This document shows, piece after piece, positions 42,195 to 52,849 of a DNA stretch of 64,000 nucleotides. The stretch lies in NCBI GenBank assembly GCA_014058105.1, contig JACGCM010002335.1:372001-436000 (forward strand). The letters are read 5' to 3'. The stretch comes from Kingdonia uniflora (Eukaryota; Streptophyta; Magnoliopsida; Ranunculales; Circaeasteraceae). The number at the start of each line of letters is the position of its first letter. Positions within the stretch are counted from its first letter, which is position 1. The notes beneath the pieces are model-generated. The model was not told where the DNA came from and did no database searches. It saw only the letters and a list, made by a program, of their open reading frames with translations. Position numbers and translations under genes: made by a program.

Positions 42195-43430
42195 TTTGGA
42201 GTTCAATCTGGTAAATTCCTGGGATACCTCATCAGTAAAATGGAGATCGAAGCTGATCCAGACAAAATTCGAGCTCTATTCTCCATGTCATCTCCAAATA
42301 CAAAGAAAAATGTACAAAAGCTCACTAGCAAAATTGCAGCTATCAACAAATTCATCTTCAAGTCATCATATCGATATCGATGGTTATTCATGCTGCTTCG
42401 TGGATCCACCAGAAGAGGTAAAGGACGACAAAAGGAGGATATTGATTGGACAGAAGAATGTGAAGTAGCTTTTGAAGAACTTAAAAGGTATCTTGTGAAA
42501 TCTCCAATAATGAGCACGCCAATCGACAGTGAGGAATTGATAATTTACCTCGCAGTTAGAGAAAACTCTCTAAGCTTAGTTCTCATAAGACTAGAAGGGA
42601 AAATTGAAAAGATAGTATATTTCAAAAGCAAGACCCTTACGCCAGCATAAACAAAATATTCTAAAATAAAATAATTTCTCTTAACATTCATTTACACTTC
42701 CCAAAAACTCAAGCACTATTTTTAAGCTCATTCAGTCAAAGTCATAACCAACTACCCCCTTCAAGAAGTACTTTTAAAGAAAGAGAAATTACAAGGAGTG
42801 CAACAATGGTCGATTAGCTTGGGGAAGCACGATATCAAGTTTGAACAGAGAATCTCAGAAAAAAGGATAAGCAGTAGTTGACTTTTAGCAAATTTCCCAG
42901 TAGAAGATCTAGATTGGAAAGAACGCGATCCCAATTTCACAAAAGAAGTCGAAGATGATCTACCCTCAAAACTTTTTGAAATACGTGTTGAATGGGTCAT
43001 ACAAAAAGGGTAGAGGTTGCTTACAGATGGATCATCAGGACCCGCAAGGTCAGGAATAGGAATCGCACTAATCATACCCTCCAATGACAAAATTGAAAGG
43101 TTAATATGATTAACTTTTAAATTTTGAAAGGTTAGTATAAAGCCTTAATTCATGGGCTGGATATGGCTTGGAAATCAGAGTTCCTGAACTATCAGTTTAT
43201 ACTTACTCATTGTTGATAGTTCATCATTACTCTTAACAATACAAGAAAAATGGAAAAATGTTCGACTATAGAACACTAGTTGCCGACATAATTAGCAGAT
43301 TCGCTAAAGTTATGCTTAATTATTTACATCGTGGAGAGAATCGCCACGTCGATTCCTTAGCTTACTTAGTTGAGGCATTAGGTACTGAGACAAGATACCT
43401 CCAAATTTAAGTAATATCAACCCCCAGCAT
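42195..43430 (+). pseudogene. RNase H domains of element P
   Basis: 42240-42650 (MEIEADPDKIRALFSMSSPN, KKNVQKLTSKIAAINKFIFK, YFKSKTLTPA) is the RT connection and Ty3 RNase H in the RT frame. It continues past stops with LKHYF, TAA, AHSVKVITNYPLQ and then LLTDGSSGPARSGIGIALI (about 43017-43075), the second RNase H with its first catalytic Asp. The remainder to about 43430 is in broken frames. Confidence 0.75.
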
Positions 43431-43479
43431 CGATCACACTTTGATATGCGTGATCAACACTTGCAGCGATAAAGAGGAG

Positions 43480-44722
43480 AAAGACGATTGTAGAAAACCT
43501 TTCCTCATATATATCGGCCCCAACAACAAATGCGATGGGCCACTTCCAAAAGATTCGAATGAACACATACAGTTAGTTGAAAACTCCAAGTGTTACACGA
43601 TCTAGAAGAACAATTTATATAGAAGATCAGTGACTGGACCATACCTCAAATGCCTCTCACAGCATGACTATGATGGAATGCAGAAAGGTTTACATGAAGG
43701 AACTTTTGGCTCTCATACCACAGGACGCTCACTTACGAACAGAGTCATCGCACAAGGAGTATTATGGCCAGGGATGAGAAAATAAGCATAAAAATATTCA
43801 CGTAAATGCGATACTTGTCAGTAACATGATCACCAAATACGAGCTCCAACACTCGAACTTCACGCCAGTAAAGTATTTTGGCCTATCAAATGGTGTGCGC
43901 TTCATCTTGCTAAAGAGTTCCCAAACACACTTGGTAACCACAAATTCTTACTCGTAGCAACAGATTATTTTTTGCGAAATGGGTGGAAGCAGTCCCCTTT
44001 TATCAAACTTGAGAAGAAGAAGTCATCTCATTTATCTAGGAACATATCATCACAAGATTTGATTGCCCCCACATAAGTCTGATCGATAACGGACCCCAGT
44101 TCATTGGAGAAAAAGTGGTAGCATTCCTCAACAAATACAATATCATTCATTCACCATCAAATCCATACTACCCCGAAGGTAATAGACATACCAAAATTAC
44201 AAACAAAATCATAGTGGATGGACTCAAGAAAAAACTCAAGTCGGGAAAGAAGGGTAATTGGATAAGGGAACTGCCACATGGCTTATGGGCATACCACACT
44301 ACGCCCAGACAATCAACACGATGTTCCCCATTTCTACTTGCTTATGGAACTGAGGCCGTAATGCCAGCAGAATATCACCATCCGGTCAAAGATCATGAGC
44401 TGACTGATGAAGAAAATGAGTTCGAGTTGGCATACAATATGAACAGGATAGATGAAGCACAAGCTCGAGCAGTCACAAACTTGAGTGGATATCATCATAT
44501 GTTAGCCAATTCATACAAAAAGAGGGTTTAGAATCACAAGTTTGAAATCAATGAGTTAGTACTGCGAGAGATCCCTAAAAACAGGAAAGAGCCAAATGTT
44601 AGGAAGGTCCATTTCTGGTAATAAGGTGAACTGGCCTCGGATCCTACTACCTCATGACAAAAGAAGGCATCAGGATACTAAGTCCTTGGAACACTAGGAG
44701 GTTGAAGAAATACTATCGCTAA
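43480..44722 (+). pseudogene. Integrase of element P
   Basis: Zinc-binding region near 43690-43850 in broken frames; core CPHISLIDNGPQFIGEKVVA (44065-44130); the open frame 44115-44531 with HSPSNPYYPEGNRHTKITNK, HGLWAYHTTPRQSTRCSPFL and LAYGTEAVMPAEYHHPVKDH. The C-terminal part runs to about 44722 (ELASDPTTS...). One Gly-Gln next to the Glu site is changed (EGNRHTKI where others have QGNGQAKI). Probably inactive. Confidence 0.78.
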
Positions 44723-44962
44723 CTCAAAGTTTTTTCCAAGTACAAGATACTTTTACTATTGTTATTTATATTCCAAAAGTGAGATGCAATCTTCAACAAT
44801 CTGTACATCTTTTTCTCATCAATGAAATCTTTTTAAGTTTTTTCCCACATTACTGTTTACTATCATATATCTAATCTTATTTACTAAATCTTGAATGATT
44901 AAGCAAAAGGTAAAACTCACTTTAATCTATTTACCATCTAAAATTACACAACAAAAATCTAC

Positions 44963-45604
44963 TCAAGCATCCTTTGCAACAGGTTTTTTTAGGTTTCCAC
45001 CAGACGAACTTCCACCAACCACAGGAGCACTTGAAGATAAATAATCTTGAACTCTAGCAGCAATTATATCTCTCCCATATTCTACTCTTTCCTGAGTAAT
45101 GGGACCAATATGAGACTCTAGATAACTAAAATATTCAGCACGGACTACATCAACTCTACAAGTAATACCATATTTGATCAGACCCTTGTGCAACAGATCT
45201 CTCTCTTCTTCAATTTTCCTAATTTTCTTGATAAAAAAGGTTATCACTATTATCAAGTCCTTTTTGTGTACCTTACCAGCCGTAAGCCTATCCCTGCTCG
45301 GTGCAACAAGTTCAGCAAACCTTGCGTTCGCACCCTGTAACAATCTTTCATGTTTCTTGAAACAAATTTTTTCTTCATCAATATCAGCAAGAGCCTTCGC
45401 ATTGCGGGTCTCCAGCACTGATACAATTTTATTCATTTCTCTCATCGCCACCAATAATTTATCCATTTCGAGCTTACTTTGTAATTTATGTTTGGCTAAT
45501 TCCTTAATTTTACCTTGGGACAGTAGAAGATTTGCCTTCAATTTTGGTATTACTAAGTTCAAACCCCTCTCACTAGTCTGAGAATTCGTGAGCTCTACCT
45601 TCAT
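44963..45604 (-). CDS. Gene c, C-terminal coiled-coil exon (element P)
   Basis: 213 residues: LVIPKLKANLLLSQGKIKEL, KLEMDKLLVAMREMNKIVSV, LETRNAKALADIDEEKICFK, then FAELVAPSRDRLTAGKVHKK, ITFFIKKIRKIEEERDLLHK, VDVVRAEYFSYLESHIGPIT and a Ser/Gly-rich tail. It aligns residue by residue with the end of element 1 gene c (10150-10600). A coiled coil covers roughly residues 20-110. The frame stays open upstream in pieces to about 46100. Confidence 0.55.
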   Translation of the reverse strand: MKVELTNSQTSERGLNLVIPKLKANLLLSQGKIKELAKHKLQSKLEMDKLLVAMREMNKIVSVLETRNAKALADIDEEKICFKKHERLLQGANARFAELVAPSRDRLTAGKVHKKDLIIVITFFIKKIRKIEEERDLLHKGLIKYGITCRVDVVRAEYFSYLESHIGPITQERVEYGRDIIAARVQDYLSSSAPVVGGSSSGGNLKKPVAKDA

Positions 45605-46130
45605 ATTTCTTAATCACTCATTTGAATTCCTTACCACAACTCGAACGTACACCAGATCAGCCTCCAACTTCTTTATCCGCTCAGTTGAACTCTTTACCAC
45701 AAGATCTTTTTTCCTCAATCATTCCACAAGATTGTTAAAATTCCCTTGTGCATTCCATGATTCTGCCTCCATCCTCTTCAATTGATAAACGAACTTACTC
45801 CTATGACCTTGAGCACTAACCAATTCATCCTCATTATACGATCAGTCAAACTCTTCACAATGCCATAAGCACTTACCAAATCAACATTATTTCTCCTTAT
45901 CTGCTCGATCAAATCCCTTACCAAATTTTATGACTAGATCAATTTGAGCTCTATTTTCATGTTTAGCTCCATAGAATTTTCCAACGCCTCGCGAATCTTG
46001 GTCAAATCAAACATGAGTTTTTCTTTAGATTCGGCAAGAGCCCTTTGATGAGCTTTCACAGTTTCTAGCTCGGCCTCCACAACATTACAATCTCTCATTT
46101 CATAACTTGGGAAGTTCTAAAATATATTCC

Positions 46131-46385
46131 TCATAAAAAATAGTTCGTACATAGCAACAGTTTACATAAATGTCGATTACAAATCTTGTAATCATAAGTC
46201 GACACACCAGCACGAGCAGATACTTCTTTAGCTTTTAAGCTATGTAGGTTTCTCGCTCTGGTGGTCATACGCACTATGATATCGGGATCTGGACAAATAC
46301 CTTGATCTTCTAACACTTTAAGGTATGCTTCCTTTAACCCTCTCTCACTGTCTATCTCAGCTTCTAGATAGATAGTCAACTTCAT
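46131..46385 (-). CDS. Gene c, short conserved exon (element P)
   Basis: Contains ERGLKEAYLKVLEDQGICPD, RMTTRARNLHSLKAKEVSAR and AGVSTYD. It matches 8343-8480 of element 1 (GLKKAYVKFLKERGIVHDPA). The last residues after AGVSTYDY likely run into an intron. Confidence 0.45.
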   Translation of the reverse strand: MKLTIYLEAEIDSERGLKEAYLKVLEDQGICPDPDIIVRMTTRARNLHSLKAKEVSARAGVSTYDYKICNRHLCKLLLCTNYFL

Positions 46386-47243
46386 AAGGTCTTTGGTTAC
46401 TTCTGGGGTATTTTCTCTGATACCACCAGGGAGAAGAGGTCGAATTCTTAAGTACCTACTCCTATCTTTCCTAACTACCTCATCCTTCTCAATTTTATCT
46501 TTAGCCCATCCTAAGTGAACATCACATAATTTTTTCCAGTGTTCTTCACTAAGTTTTTTATATTATCTCACCTGAGCCTCAGTGCATCTAATTAAAAGAA
46601 CTGCTACAGATGAAGAGTTTTTCTCCTTAACAAGCTCTTTCTTTAGAGCCTTAATTGTGAAGAACAGTTTGTTAAGTTCCTATACATAACAATTTGTATA
46701 TCAAAACAATATAAACTAGTTCCATAAACCACTACTCGAATGACCAGTCATAACACAAATTTTTTCCTTCCCCAATAAACATAGAATTGTATAAACATTA
46801 CGCAAATATCTCAGACTACCTTCTCCTGCTTATCTACTCCTTGGTTTTCAGCCTGAGTAGTAAGGCTGACAGCTTTCAGCCCTGACACAATCTCTCGAAG
46901 TGGAGTCTTCACTGCTTCGGCCTCCTCTTTTCCATATGGCCCCGCGACGTCCGCATATCGTCCCTCCATAATAGTCAACACCTCATCATCAACATAGTCA
47001 TCATCCTAGAGTCGTTGAGAAAGGTTGTCCCGAGCAGCACTCACTTCATTGATATTTTGGGTGGACTCCCTCCCGAGATGGTCTACTATTACCTGGAAGG
47101 AGGCCTTTAGGTTCGTAATCTCTGAGATTGAGTGCGCCCTCTCCTCTGCCAACTTGGCTCATTCCTAGCAAACTCCTTCTCCAGCTTCGTAGTTCGCTTC
47201 AGTGCCAGCTCATTCGCATCCACAATACAAAGGTTGAGACCTC

Positions 47244-47896
47244 TCAGAACATGGGAAACCTGTATACAAAAAATATAAATTTCAAGGTCGAGGAATATCC
47301 AATAACATAAATCTTAAAGAGAGTATAACTTACCCTACAAAGCTCGAGATCTATTAAGGATTTAACTTCTTCAAAATCTTCCAATACAACGGCCCTAAAT
47401 TTTCCTTCCAACGCGAGCATATCATTATCCATGCTCGTTTCCAAAATAGCCTCCTTCGACTTGTTAACAATAGGAGGTGGGGGGCTGTCTGTCAATTTCC
47501 TCTTCTGGGAACCAGCCCCTAACTCTCCACCTTTAGCAGCTCTGGAAGTAGAAACAAAAGTTTTCACATTTCTCCTCTTGAACATCCTTCAGCCTACATC
47601 AACCGAACCGTTCCCTGTGAACCGCAGCTTCAAAGCCACTGGTAAAGCCCTAACGACCTAGGATAACTCTACCCTAGTGTCCACCGAGGTATTTAGCATG
47701 GGGGGAACTATTATAGAAGACGGGCCAGTAACAACCATCTTCCTTTTTGTCTGAGACTTTTGGTCCTTGAGAGATTTGTTATTGCCTCTCTTACTCCTAC
47801 TTATCTCAAGATCGTTTAATATAGCTTAGATCTCAGTTCCCTCTCGAACTACCATATCAATCAAAGATTCCTTCTTCCTAACAGTACACCGAGGAT
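47244..47896 (-). pseudogene. Gene c, linker exons (element P)
   Basis: Directly after the conserved intron the minus strand reads SSVYC-KKESLIDMVVREGTE-like text, then a Lys/Arg-rich and Ser/Pro-rich part; 47585-47244 (MFKRRNVKTFVSTSRAAKGG, KRKLTDSPPPPIVNKSKEAI) ends in an acidic helix (EGKFRAVVLEDFEEVKSLID). It is comparable to the Lys/Pro linker of element 1 (6900-7198). Confidence 0.4.
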
Positions 47897-47973
47897 CTGT
47901 ATACAAAATAATCTATTATCAAATACCGAACGCCAGAAATATATTTAGTTCGAAATTAGTAATATCTACTTAC
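47897..47973 (-). other. Conserved intron of gene c (element P)
   Basis: 77 bp on the minus strand, donor GTAAGTAG and acceptor TTTTGTATACAG, at the position equivalent to 6720-6797 and 24163-24235. Confidence 0.6.
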
Positions 47974-48769
47974 ATTCATTAAATGATCTATAAGAGAGAT
48001 TCAAGACATCCTCATCAGCTCATTGTAGACACTCGCCTCTCACCCACAGTAAGTTGTCAATCCACACCTTCCCAGCGGAATCTAGGTCAAAAAATTACAG
48101 TCGGGGAAAGATAGAAGAAAAGTAAGCACCCCCAGTGGTGTTGAAATAATTAAGATTATAATACTTCAACAGATCTGAAGGTCAATCTCCTCTCTTTTCC
48201 ATTACTTGACCACTTCACATTTAATGTCTTGCATACAGATATTAGCTCATATATATTACTGTTCAACTGAACAAGCTTTAATCCCATTCATGATACCTTT
48301 GGTAAAGTTGCTCAAAGGCATTGATAATCTATAAACGAGCTGGGACAGATAATACATAAACCCTCCTTCAGGTCCTCTGACTCATTCCCATTGAAATACC
48401 AAGAGAAACAGACTCAGGAATGCCCCTACGAGCTTTTTCTCACTCCAAATCAGGCAACAAGAAGAACGAACTATCTCCATTCTCATTAAAATACTCCCTA
48501 AATGACCTCACCCCATACTCTATCATGCCTCCCCATATACCTTTTAAGCTACTCTTACATTTACAGAACTCTCTCAAAGTGTCTGAACCTTCAGGATACC
48601 TATGCGGGATACCAGGAAAACCAAAAAAATTGACCTAGACCTCAACTACACTCCCACCCTCTTAATGTACATCTTCATCCTCACTAGACAAAACCACAGT
48701 ATCAATGAATCTAGTACATTTATGCTCGACCTCAATAGAAGTTGTACCCTCGAAACCTACATTCTCCTC

Positions 48770-49160
48770 AATAATGGTACTTGGTTAATTGATGCTGGTA
48801 CATCATATCACATGGTAAATGACTCTAGCATATTATCATCCATTACACCTTCAACCTAAGCCTCTATATACACAGCAAATGGTGGTTCCTCTTCTGTAAT
48901 TGGAGAAGGTTCTACTGACATATCTGAATCCCTGACATTAAACTTTGTCCTTATTGTTCTTACTCTAGAGTATAATATCTTGTCTGTCAGTAAGATCACT
49001 GTTGCACTTACATGTACCATGGCATTTTGGCCTCAATTCTGTATTTTTCAGGACATAGTGACCCGGCAGGTTCTTGGTAGTGGTGTTAGAAAAGGTAATC
49101 TCTACTATTTGGACCTGACTAATAGTGGAGAGCAGAGAATTCATCAGGTGAATAAAGTCT
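48770..49160 (+). pseudogene. Copia protease and pre-integrase region
   Basis: NNGTWLIDAGTSYHMVNDSS (about 48770-48830) is the protease active-site region (D-x-G-T with SYHM in place of SHHM). After a stop at 48857-48859 comes LEYNILSVSKIT, a variant of the usual NLLSVSKLT, and RKGNLYYLDLTNSG. Broken by stops near 48859 and 49160. Confidence 0.75.
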
Positions 49161-49186
49161 GAGGAATTAAAGAAGCAAAGGCTAAT

Positions 49187-50371
49187 GTGTGGTTATGGCA
49201 TCGGCGACTGGATCATCTCTCCTTCGGGTATCTTTATAAATTAAATTCGTCGTTATTTTTGAATTGCAGTATTTCAGAATTTAAGTGTGATATTTGTGAA
49301 CTCGCTAAGAGTCATCGTATTACATACTCTCTAAGTTTCAATAAAATTTTAGAACCTTTTAGTATTATTCACTCTGATGTATGGGGTCATGCACGTATTT
49401 CTTCATTTTTTGGAGCTCGTTATTTTGTGATTTTTATTGATGAGTGTACTCGTATGATGTAGGTATCTCTAATTACCCATAAAAGTGAAGTCTTTAAAGT
49501 ATTTAAAAATATTTATCAGATAGTTTTGACCCAATTCCAAAGGAGAATGCAAGTGTATCAATCTGATAATGTCGGAGAATTTACTAGTAATGACATGTCG
49601 GAGTTCTTGACAAATAACGGCATTCGACATCAAACGTCTAATGTTTATACCCCACAACAAAATGGGTTAGCCGAGCGAATGAATAGACAACTGTTAGAAG
49701 TTGTTCGTGCATCTCTTTTTGGAATGAATATGTCATTGAATTATTGGGAAGAAGCGTTAAAATCTGTTGTATACTTAATAAACCACACACCATCTAAGGT
49801 CATTGAATTTCAGACCCCCTTCCAAAAACTTCATGATCTTATCACCATCCCTGCAATGCCAAACCTAGAACCACTTGTTTTTGGATGTACTGTCTTTGTT
49901 CATATACCTAAACATCAGCGAAGAAAATTGGATCATTGTGCTCGAAAGTATGTGTTTCTTGGATATGTTGATTTTAAAAAGGGTTATCGTTATTATGATC
50001 TTGTGGAGGGGAAGGTGTATATCTCTTTGGATGCTTCATTTCGAGAATTGGAGGTATATTTTGTGGGATCTTCCCTTCAGGGGGAGAAACATAATGATGG
50101 TAAAGGAAAGTTCCCTATTATTGGAGATATGTTTCAAGAACTAGAGGATTTGACGAGTAATTTGAACAGGTGTAGTAATCTAACTAATGATAAAAAGGAA
50201 AGTGAAGCAGAGCAGATGACAGGGGGAGATCAAGGTATTAAAGATGAACTTCATATGAATGGAGAAGATCAGACGACATGGGGAGATCAAGCTAAAATAG
50301 TAGAAGTTGCATGTGACTCTAACATTCTAACACCATCTACCGAAGCACTGCCGCAGAATGTAGAACCTTAG
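49187..50371 (+). pseudogene. Copia integrase
   Basis: GAG-pre-integrase WLWHRRLDHLSFGYLYKLN, the zinc-binding end CDICELAKSHR, core IIHSDVWGHARISSFFGARY (first Asp), SDNVGEFTSNDMSEFL (second Asp, Asn-Val in place of Asn-Gly), TPQQNGLAERMNRQLLEVVR (Glu) and EEALKSVVYLINHTPSKV. A TAG at 49460-49462 interrupts. From 49526 to 50371 the frame is open, including the acidic integrase C-terminal region. Confidence 0.85.
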
Positions 50372-51601
50372 GTATTTCCTAATCCTAACACTATTAATGA
50401 TATTCAACCTAGACGTTCAGAAAGGCCTACTAAAGGTATTCCAAAATCTACTTATGAACCAGATATTAATTCTAAAGCCAAATACCCAATTTTTGATTAT
50501 GTGTCTACCCATAGGTTGGCTAAGTCGTTTACATGTACTATGAATCAATTATCCTATGTATCTATTCCTAGTAATTTGTAGGAAGCACTATCAGATCCAC
50601 GATGGAAGAAAGCCATGAACGAAGAGATGAATGCATTACAGAAGAATTCAACTTGGGAACTTGTTGATAAACCCCACGGATATCGTATTGTTGGGTGTCA
50701 TTGGATCTTTACTATAAAGATAAATTCAGATGAAAGTATTGATAAGTATAAAGCCAAACTAGTTGCCAAATGGTATACGCAGACATATGGTATAGATTAC
50801 GAGGAGACCTTCGCCCCAGTGGCAAAGATAAACATTATTCGTGTATTCATTTCTCTTACAGCCAATCAAGGTTGGCCATTATAACAGTTTGACGTGAAGA
50901 ATGCATTTCTCAATGGAGACTTAGAAGAAGAAGTATACATGGAGTTACCACCTGGAGTCACGAATTCTGAAGGAAGAAAAGTATGCAAATTAAAGAAGGC
51001 ATTGTACGGGTTAAAATAATCGCCACGAGCTTGGTTTGGATAGTTTTCGAAGAACATGAAGGCATTTGGATATAGACAAAGTAATTCTGATCATACCTTA
51101 TTTATAAAATGGAAGTCAGGAAAGCTTACCGCTCTTATTATTTATGTTGATGATATGGTTGTTACTAGAAATGACTCAGTAGAAGTAGAGACACTGAAGA
51201 ACTATTTGTCACGGGAATTTGAGATGAAGAATTTGGGACAGTTAAAATACTTCTTAGGTATTGAAGTTGCAAGATCAAGTCAAGGTATTTTCATGTCTCA
51301 ACGAAAGTATATATTATACCTTCTTGTAGAAACTGAGATGCTTGATTGCAAATCGATAGATACACTGATTGAAGCGAATCATCACTTGGGAATGTTTTCT
51401 GACCAAGTTTCATGTGACAAAGGAAGGTACCAACGCTTAGTGGGAAGACTAATTTATCTCTCTCATACTCGACCGGATATTGCATATGCCATTAGCGTCG
51501 TAAGTCAATTCATGCATAATCCAAGTGAAGAACATATGAAGGCGATCTTTCAAATACTAAGGTACTTTAAGAAATCTCTGGGAAAATGTCTCTTATTCTG
51601 A
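50372..51601 (+). pseudogene. Copia reverse transcriptase
   Basis: Begins with RRSERPTKGIPKSTY, then WKKAMNEEMNALQKNSTWEL, YKAKLVAKWYTQTYGIDYEE and TFAPVAKINIIRVFISLTAN, stop, [29 protein letters not shown], and the catalytic ALIIYVDDMVV. QLKYFLGIEVARSSQGIFMS and GRLIYLSHTRPDIAYAISVV follow. Stops at 50579, 50882, 51017 and 51041 make it inactive, but the Y-V-D-D box is intact. Confidence 0.85.
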
Positions 51602-51613
51602 AAAGCTGGTGAT

Positions 51614-52099
51614 ATGGAAGTAATGAGATACACCAATGCAAATTGGGCAGGAGATATGATGACTAGAAGGTTAACATCAGGCTATTTTACGTTTGTATAT
51701 AGGAATTTGATGACATTTAGAGCTAAGAATAAAAAGGTTGCTGCTAGATCAAGTGCAGAATCTAAGTTTCGGGGTATGGCTCATGGAGTATGTGAACTAC
51801 TATGGATACGGAATATAATGAAGGATCTTGGATTTAAACTCATTAAAGCAATGGATCTACACTGTGACAATAAAGAATCGATTATGATTATACACAATCC
51901 AATTCAACATGACCGTATGAAATATGTTGAAGTGGATCGGTTCTTTATCAGAGAAAATATTGACAAAGGGTGTATCTATTTTCCATTCGTGAAGTCGGAA
52001 GATCAACTTGCAGATATTCTTATGAAAGGAGCTTGTGGACGAATATTTAACGACATTATTGACAAGCTGGGGATGATTGACATCTATGCTCTATCTTGA
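51614..52099 (+). CDS. Copia RNase H
   Basis: 161 open residues: TNANWAGDMMTRRLTSGYFT (catalytic Asp expected in A-D-W-A is Asn in this copy), KKVAARSSAESKFRGMAHGV (Glu) and DLHCDNKESIMIIHNPIQHD (Asp), then VDRFFIRENIDKG and EDQLADILMKGACGRIFNDI. It ends 9 bp before the LTR, as is usual. Confidence 0.85.
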   Translation: MEVMRYTNANWAGDMMTRRLTSGYFTFVYRNLMTFRAKNKKVAARSSAESKFRGMAHGVCELLWIRNIMKDLGFKLIKAMDLHCDNKESIMIIHNPIQHDRMKYVEVDRFFIRENIDKGCIYFPFVKSEDQLADILMKGACGRIFNDIIDKLGMIDIYALS

Positions 52100-52107
52100 G
52101 GGGGGAG

Positions 52108-52313
52108 TGCTGAATATAGAATATATGTTGAATATAGAATATACCTAATATATGATATATACTAAATATAGAATTCTCTAAATATAGGATATTCTTACTT
52201 AGCGCCCAAGTAGTTGTAACTATATAAGGAGAAGGTCTTCTTCCATTGTAATCATCGAATAATAATAAAGTTAGTCCTTCTCGAATCTCTTATTCTTTGT
52301 GTTAGTTTTTACA
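52108..52313 (+). repeat. 3' LTR of the copia element
   Basis: Follows the polypurine tract TTGAGGGGGGAG (52096-52107), starts TGCTGAATATAG and ends about TTTTTACA (52313). It holds TATATAAGG (52224) as the promoter box and AATAATAAAG near 52261 as a poly(A) region. The start is firm, the end less so. Confidence 0.7.
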
Positions 52314-52527
52314 CGTGTCTCTCTCTAATTCTATAAAATTGTTATGTTTATACTTGAACAAGCTGTGTCGCATATTGCAACAACAGTTTGGTTAAGTTTT
52401 TTCTTGGTTGCTCCACTCCCCCTTTTGAGGAAATATGGAGTTGCACCTATCATGATATACTGATATTTGTGTTTGTGTGTTGTGCATGCATGTTTTTTGA
52501 ATCACTAGTAGTCTTGTGTACTTACAG

Positions 52528-52665
52528 GAAACGGCTCTTAACCATGTGAAGAAGAGCGTTGGGCTACTATATGATGGTTTTGGTTCAACTCCGGAGATGA
52601 GTAAAAAGGAGTCAAATTTGGTTTTTAACCAAACTGCAGGTTTTTGTAGATCGCTATCCTACTTG
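52528..52665 (+). pseudogene. FATB: FATB-type acyl-ACP thioesterase relic, exon A
   Basis: Splice acceptor CTTACAG, then ETALNHVKKSVGLLYDGFGS and TPEMSKK, a frameshift near 52615, then IWFLTKLQVFVDRYPTW to a donor TACTTG|GTAAG. This is the fourth-exon type segment of plastid FATB thioesterases, which release palmitate and other saturated fatty acids from acyl carrier protein. The splice phase (TG|G in the Trp codon) fits exon B at 62727, 10 kb away. The frameshift and the state of the other exons show a pseudogene. Confidence 0.85.
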
Positions 52666-52816
52666 GTAAGCCATATTATATTGTAGTTTGTATACTTTTT
52701 GAAGATTACTGTTATTTTTTATTGTAATGTTAGTGCTTAGTTGTTTTCCATAATGGCTTTGATGTTTTTCTATTTTCTTAGCTAGTTTGCAAGGTTTGGA
52801 GTTTAATGTAAAATGC

Positions 52817-52845
52817 AGGTTCATGTTGATCGATATCCTAAAAGC
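52817..52845 (+). pseudogene. Second copy of the end of FATB exon A
   Basis: ATGCAGGTTCATGTTGATCG gives MQVHVDRYP, again the end of exon A, followed by AAAAGC and a stop. It is only about 30 bp, so part of an exon was duplicated or a second relic lies here. Confidence 0.5.
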
Positions 52846-52849
52846 TGAT

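Larger units (their letters stand above)
41004..48640 (+). mobile_element. Element P: plus-strand Tat-like element, both ends missing
   Basis: Starts inside protease at the LTR edge of element 3 and runs through RT, RNase H, second RNase H and integrase (to about 44722), then a long antisense gene c on the minus strand (48640 down to 44963). Its 5' LTR, gag and the start of protease are absent, as are antisense genes a and b and the 3' LTR. The copia element begins near 48650. The RT is the best preserved of all copies. Confidence 0.8.
44963..48640 (-). pseudogene. Antisense gene c of element P
   Basis: On the minus strand, from 48640 downward: the conserved globular domain (GFPGIPHRYPEGSDTLREFC..., LLKYYNLNYF, FDLDSAGKVWIDNLLWVRGE), intron 47897-47973, linker exon (47585-47244 and neighbours), helical segments, the short conserved exon 46385-46131 and the last coiled coil 45604-44963. 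It is homologous in order and content to gene c of elements 1 and 2, although P is in the opposite orientation, so the gene travels with the element family and is antisense to gag-pol in each. Stops in several exons. The first exon is lost at the copia border. Confidence 0.6.
48650..52313 (+). mobile_element. Ty1/copia retrotransposon, 5'-truncated
   Basis: Protease, integrase, RT and RNase H in the copia order, then a 3' LTR (52108-52313). No 5' LTR, primer site or gag is seen; the sequence begins just before the protease, next to gene c of element P. At least eight in-frame stops, several clearly at former Gln or Trp codons (KQSPRAW read as K-stop-SPRAW at 51017-51019; TRMTWV with TAG at 49460-49462). 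No target duplication can be tested. Confidence 0.85.

Noticed and set aside
45174..45581. 135-residue plus-strand frame opposite gene c of element P
   Set aside because: Low-complexity Leu/Ser/Ile text opposite a conserved coiled coil; the minus-strand reading is the one matched in element 1.
2058..48640. Endogenous pararetrovirus or virus insertion
   Set aside because: Protease-RT-RNase H-second RNase H-integrase order with LTRs, primer sites and 5-bp duplication fits Ty3/gypsy retrotransposons; no movement or coat protein is seen.
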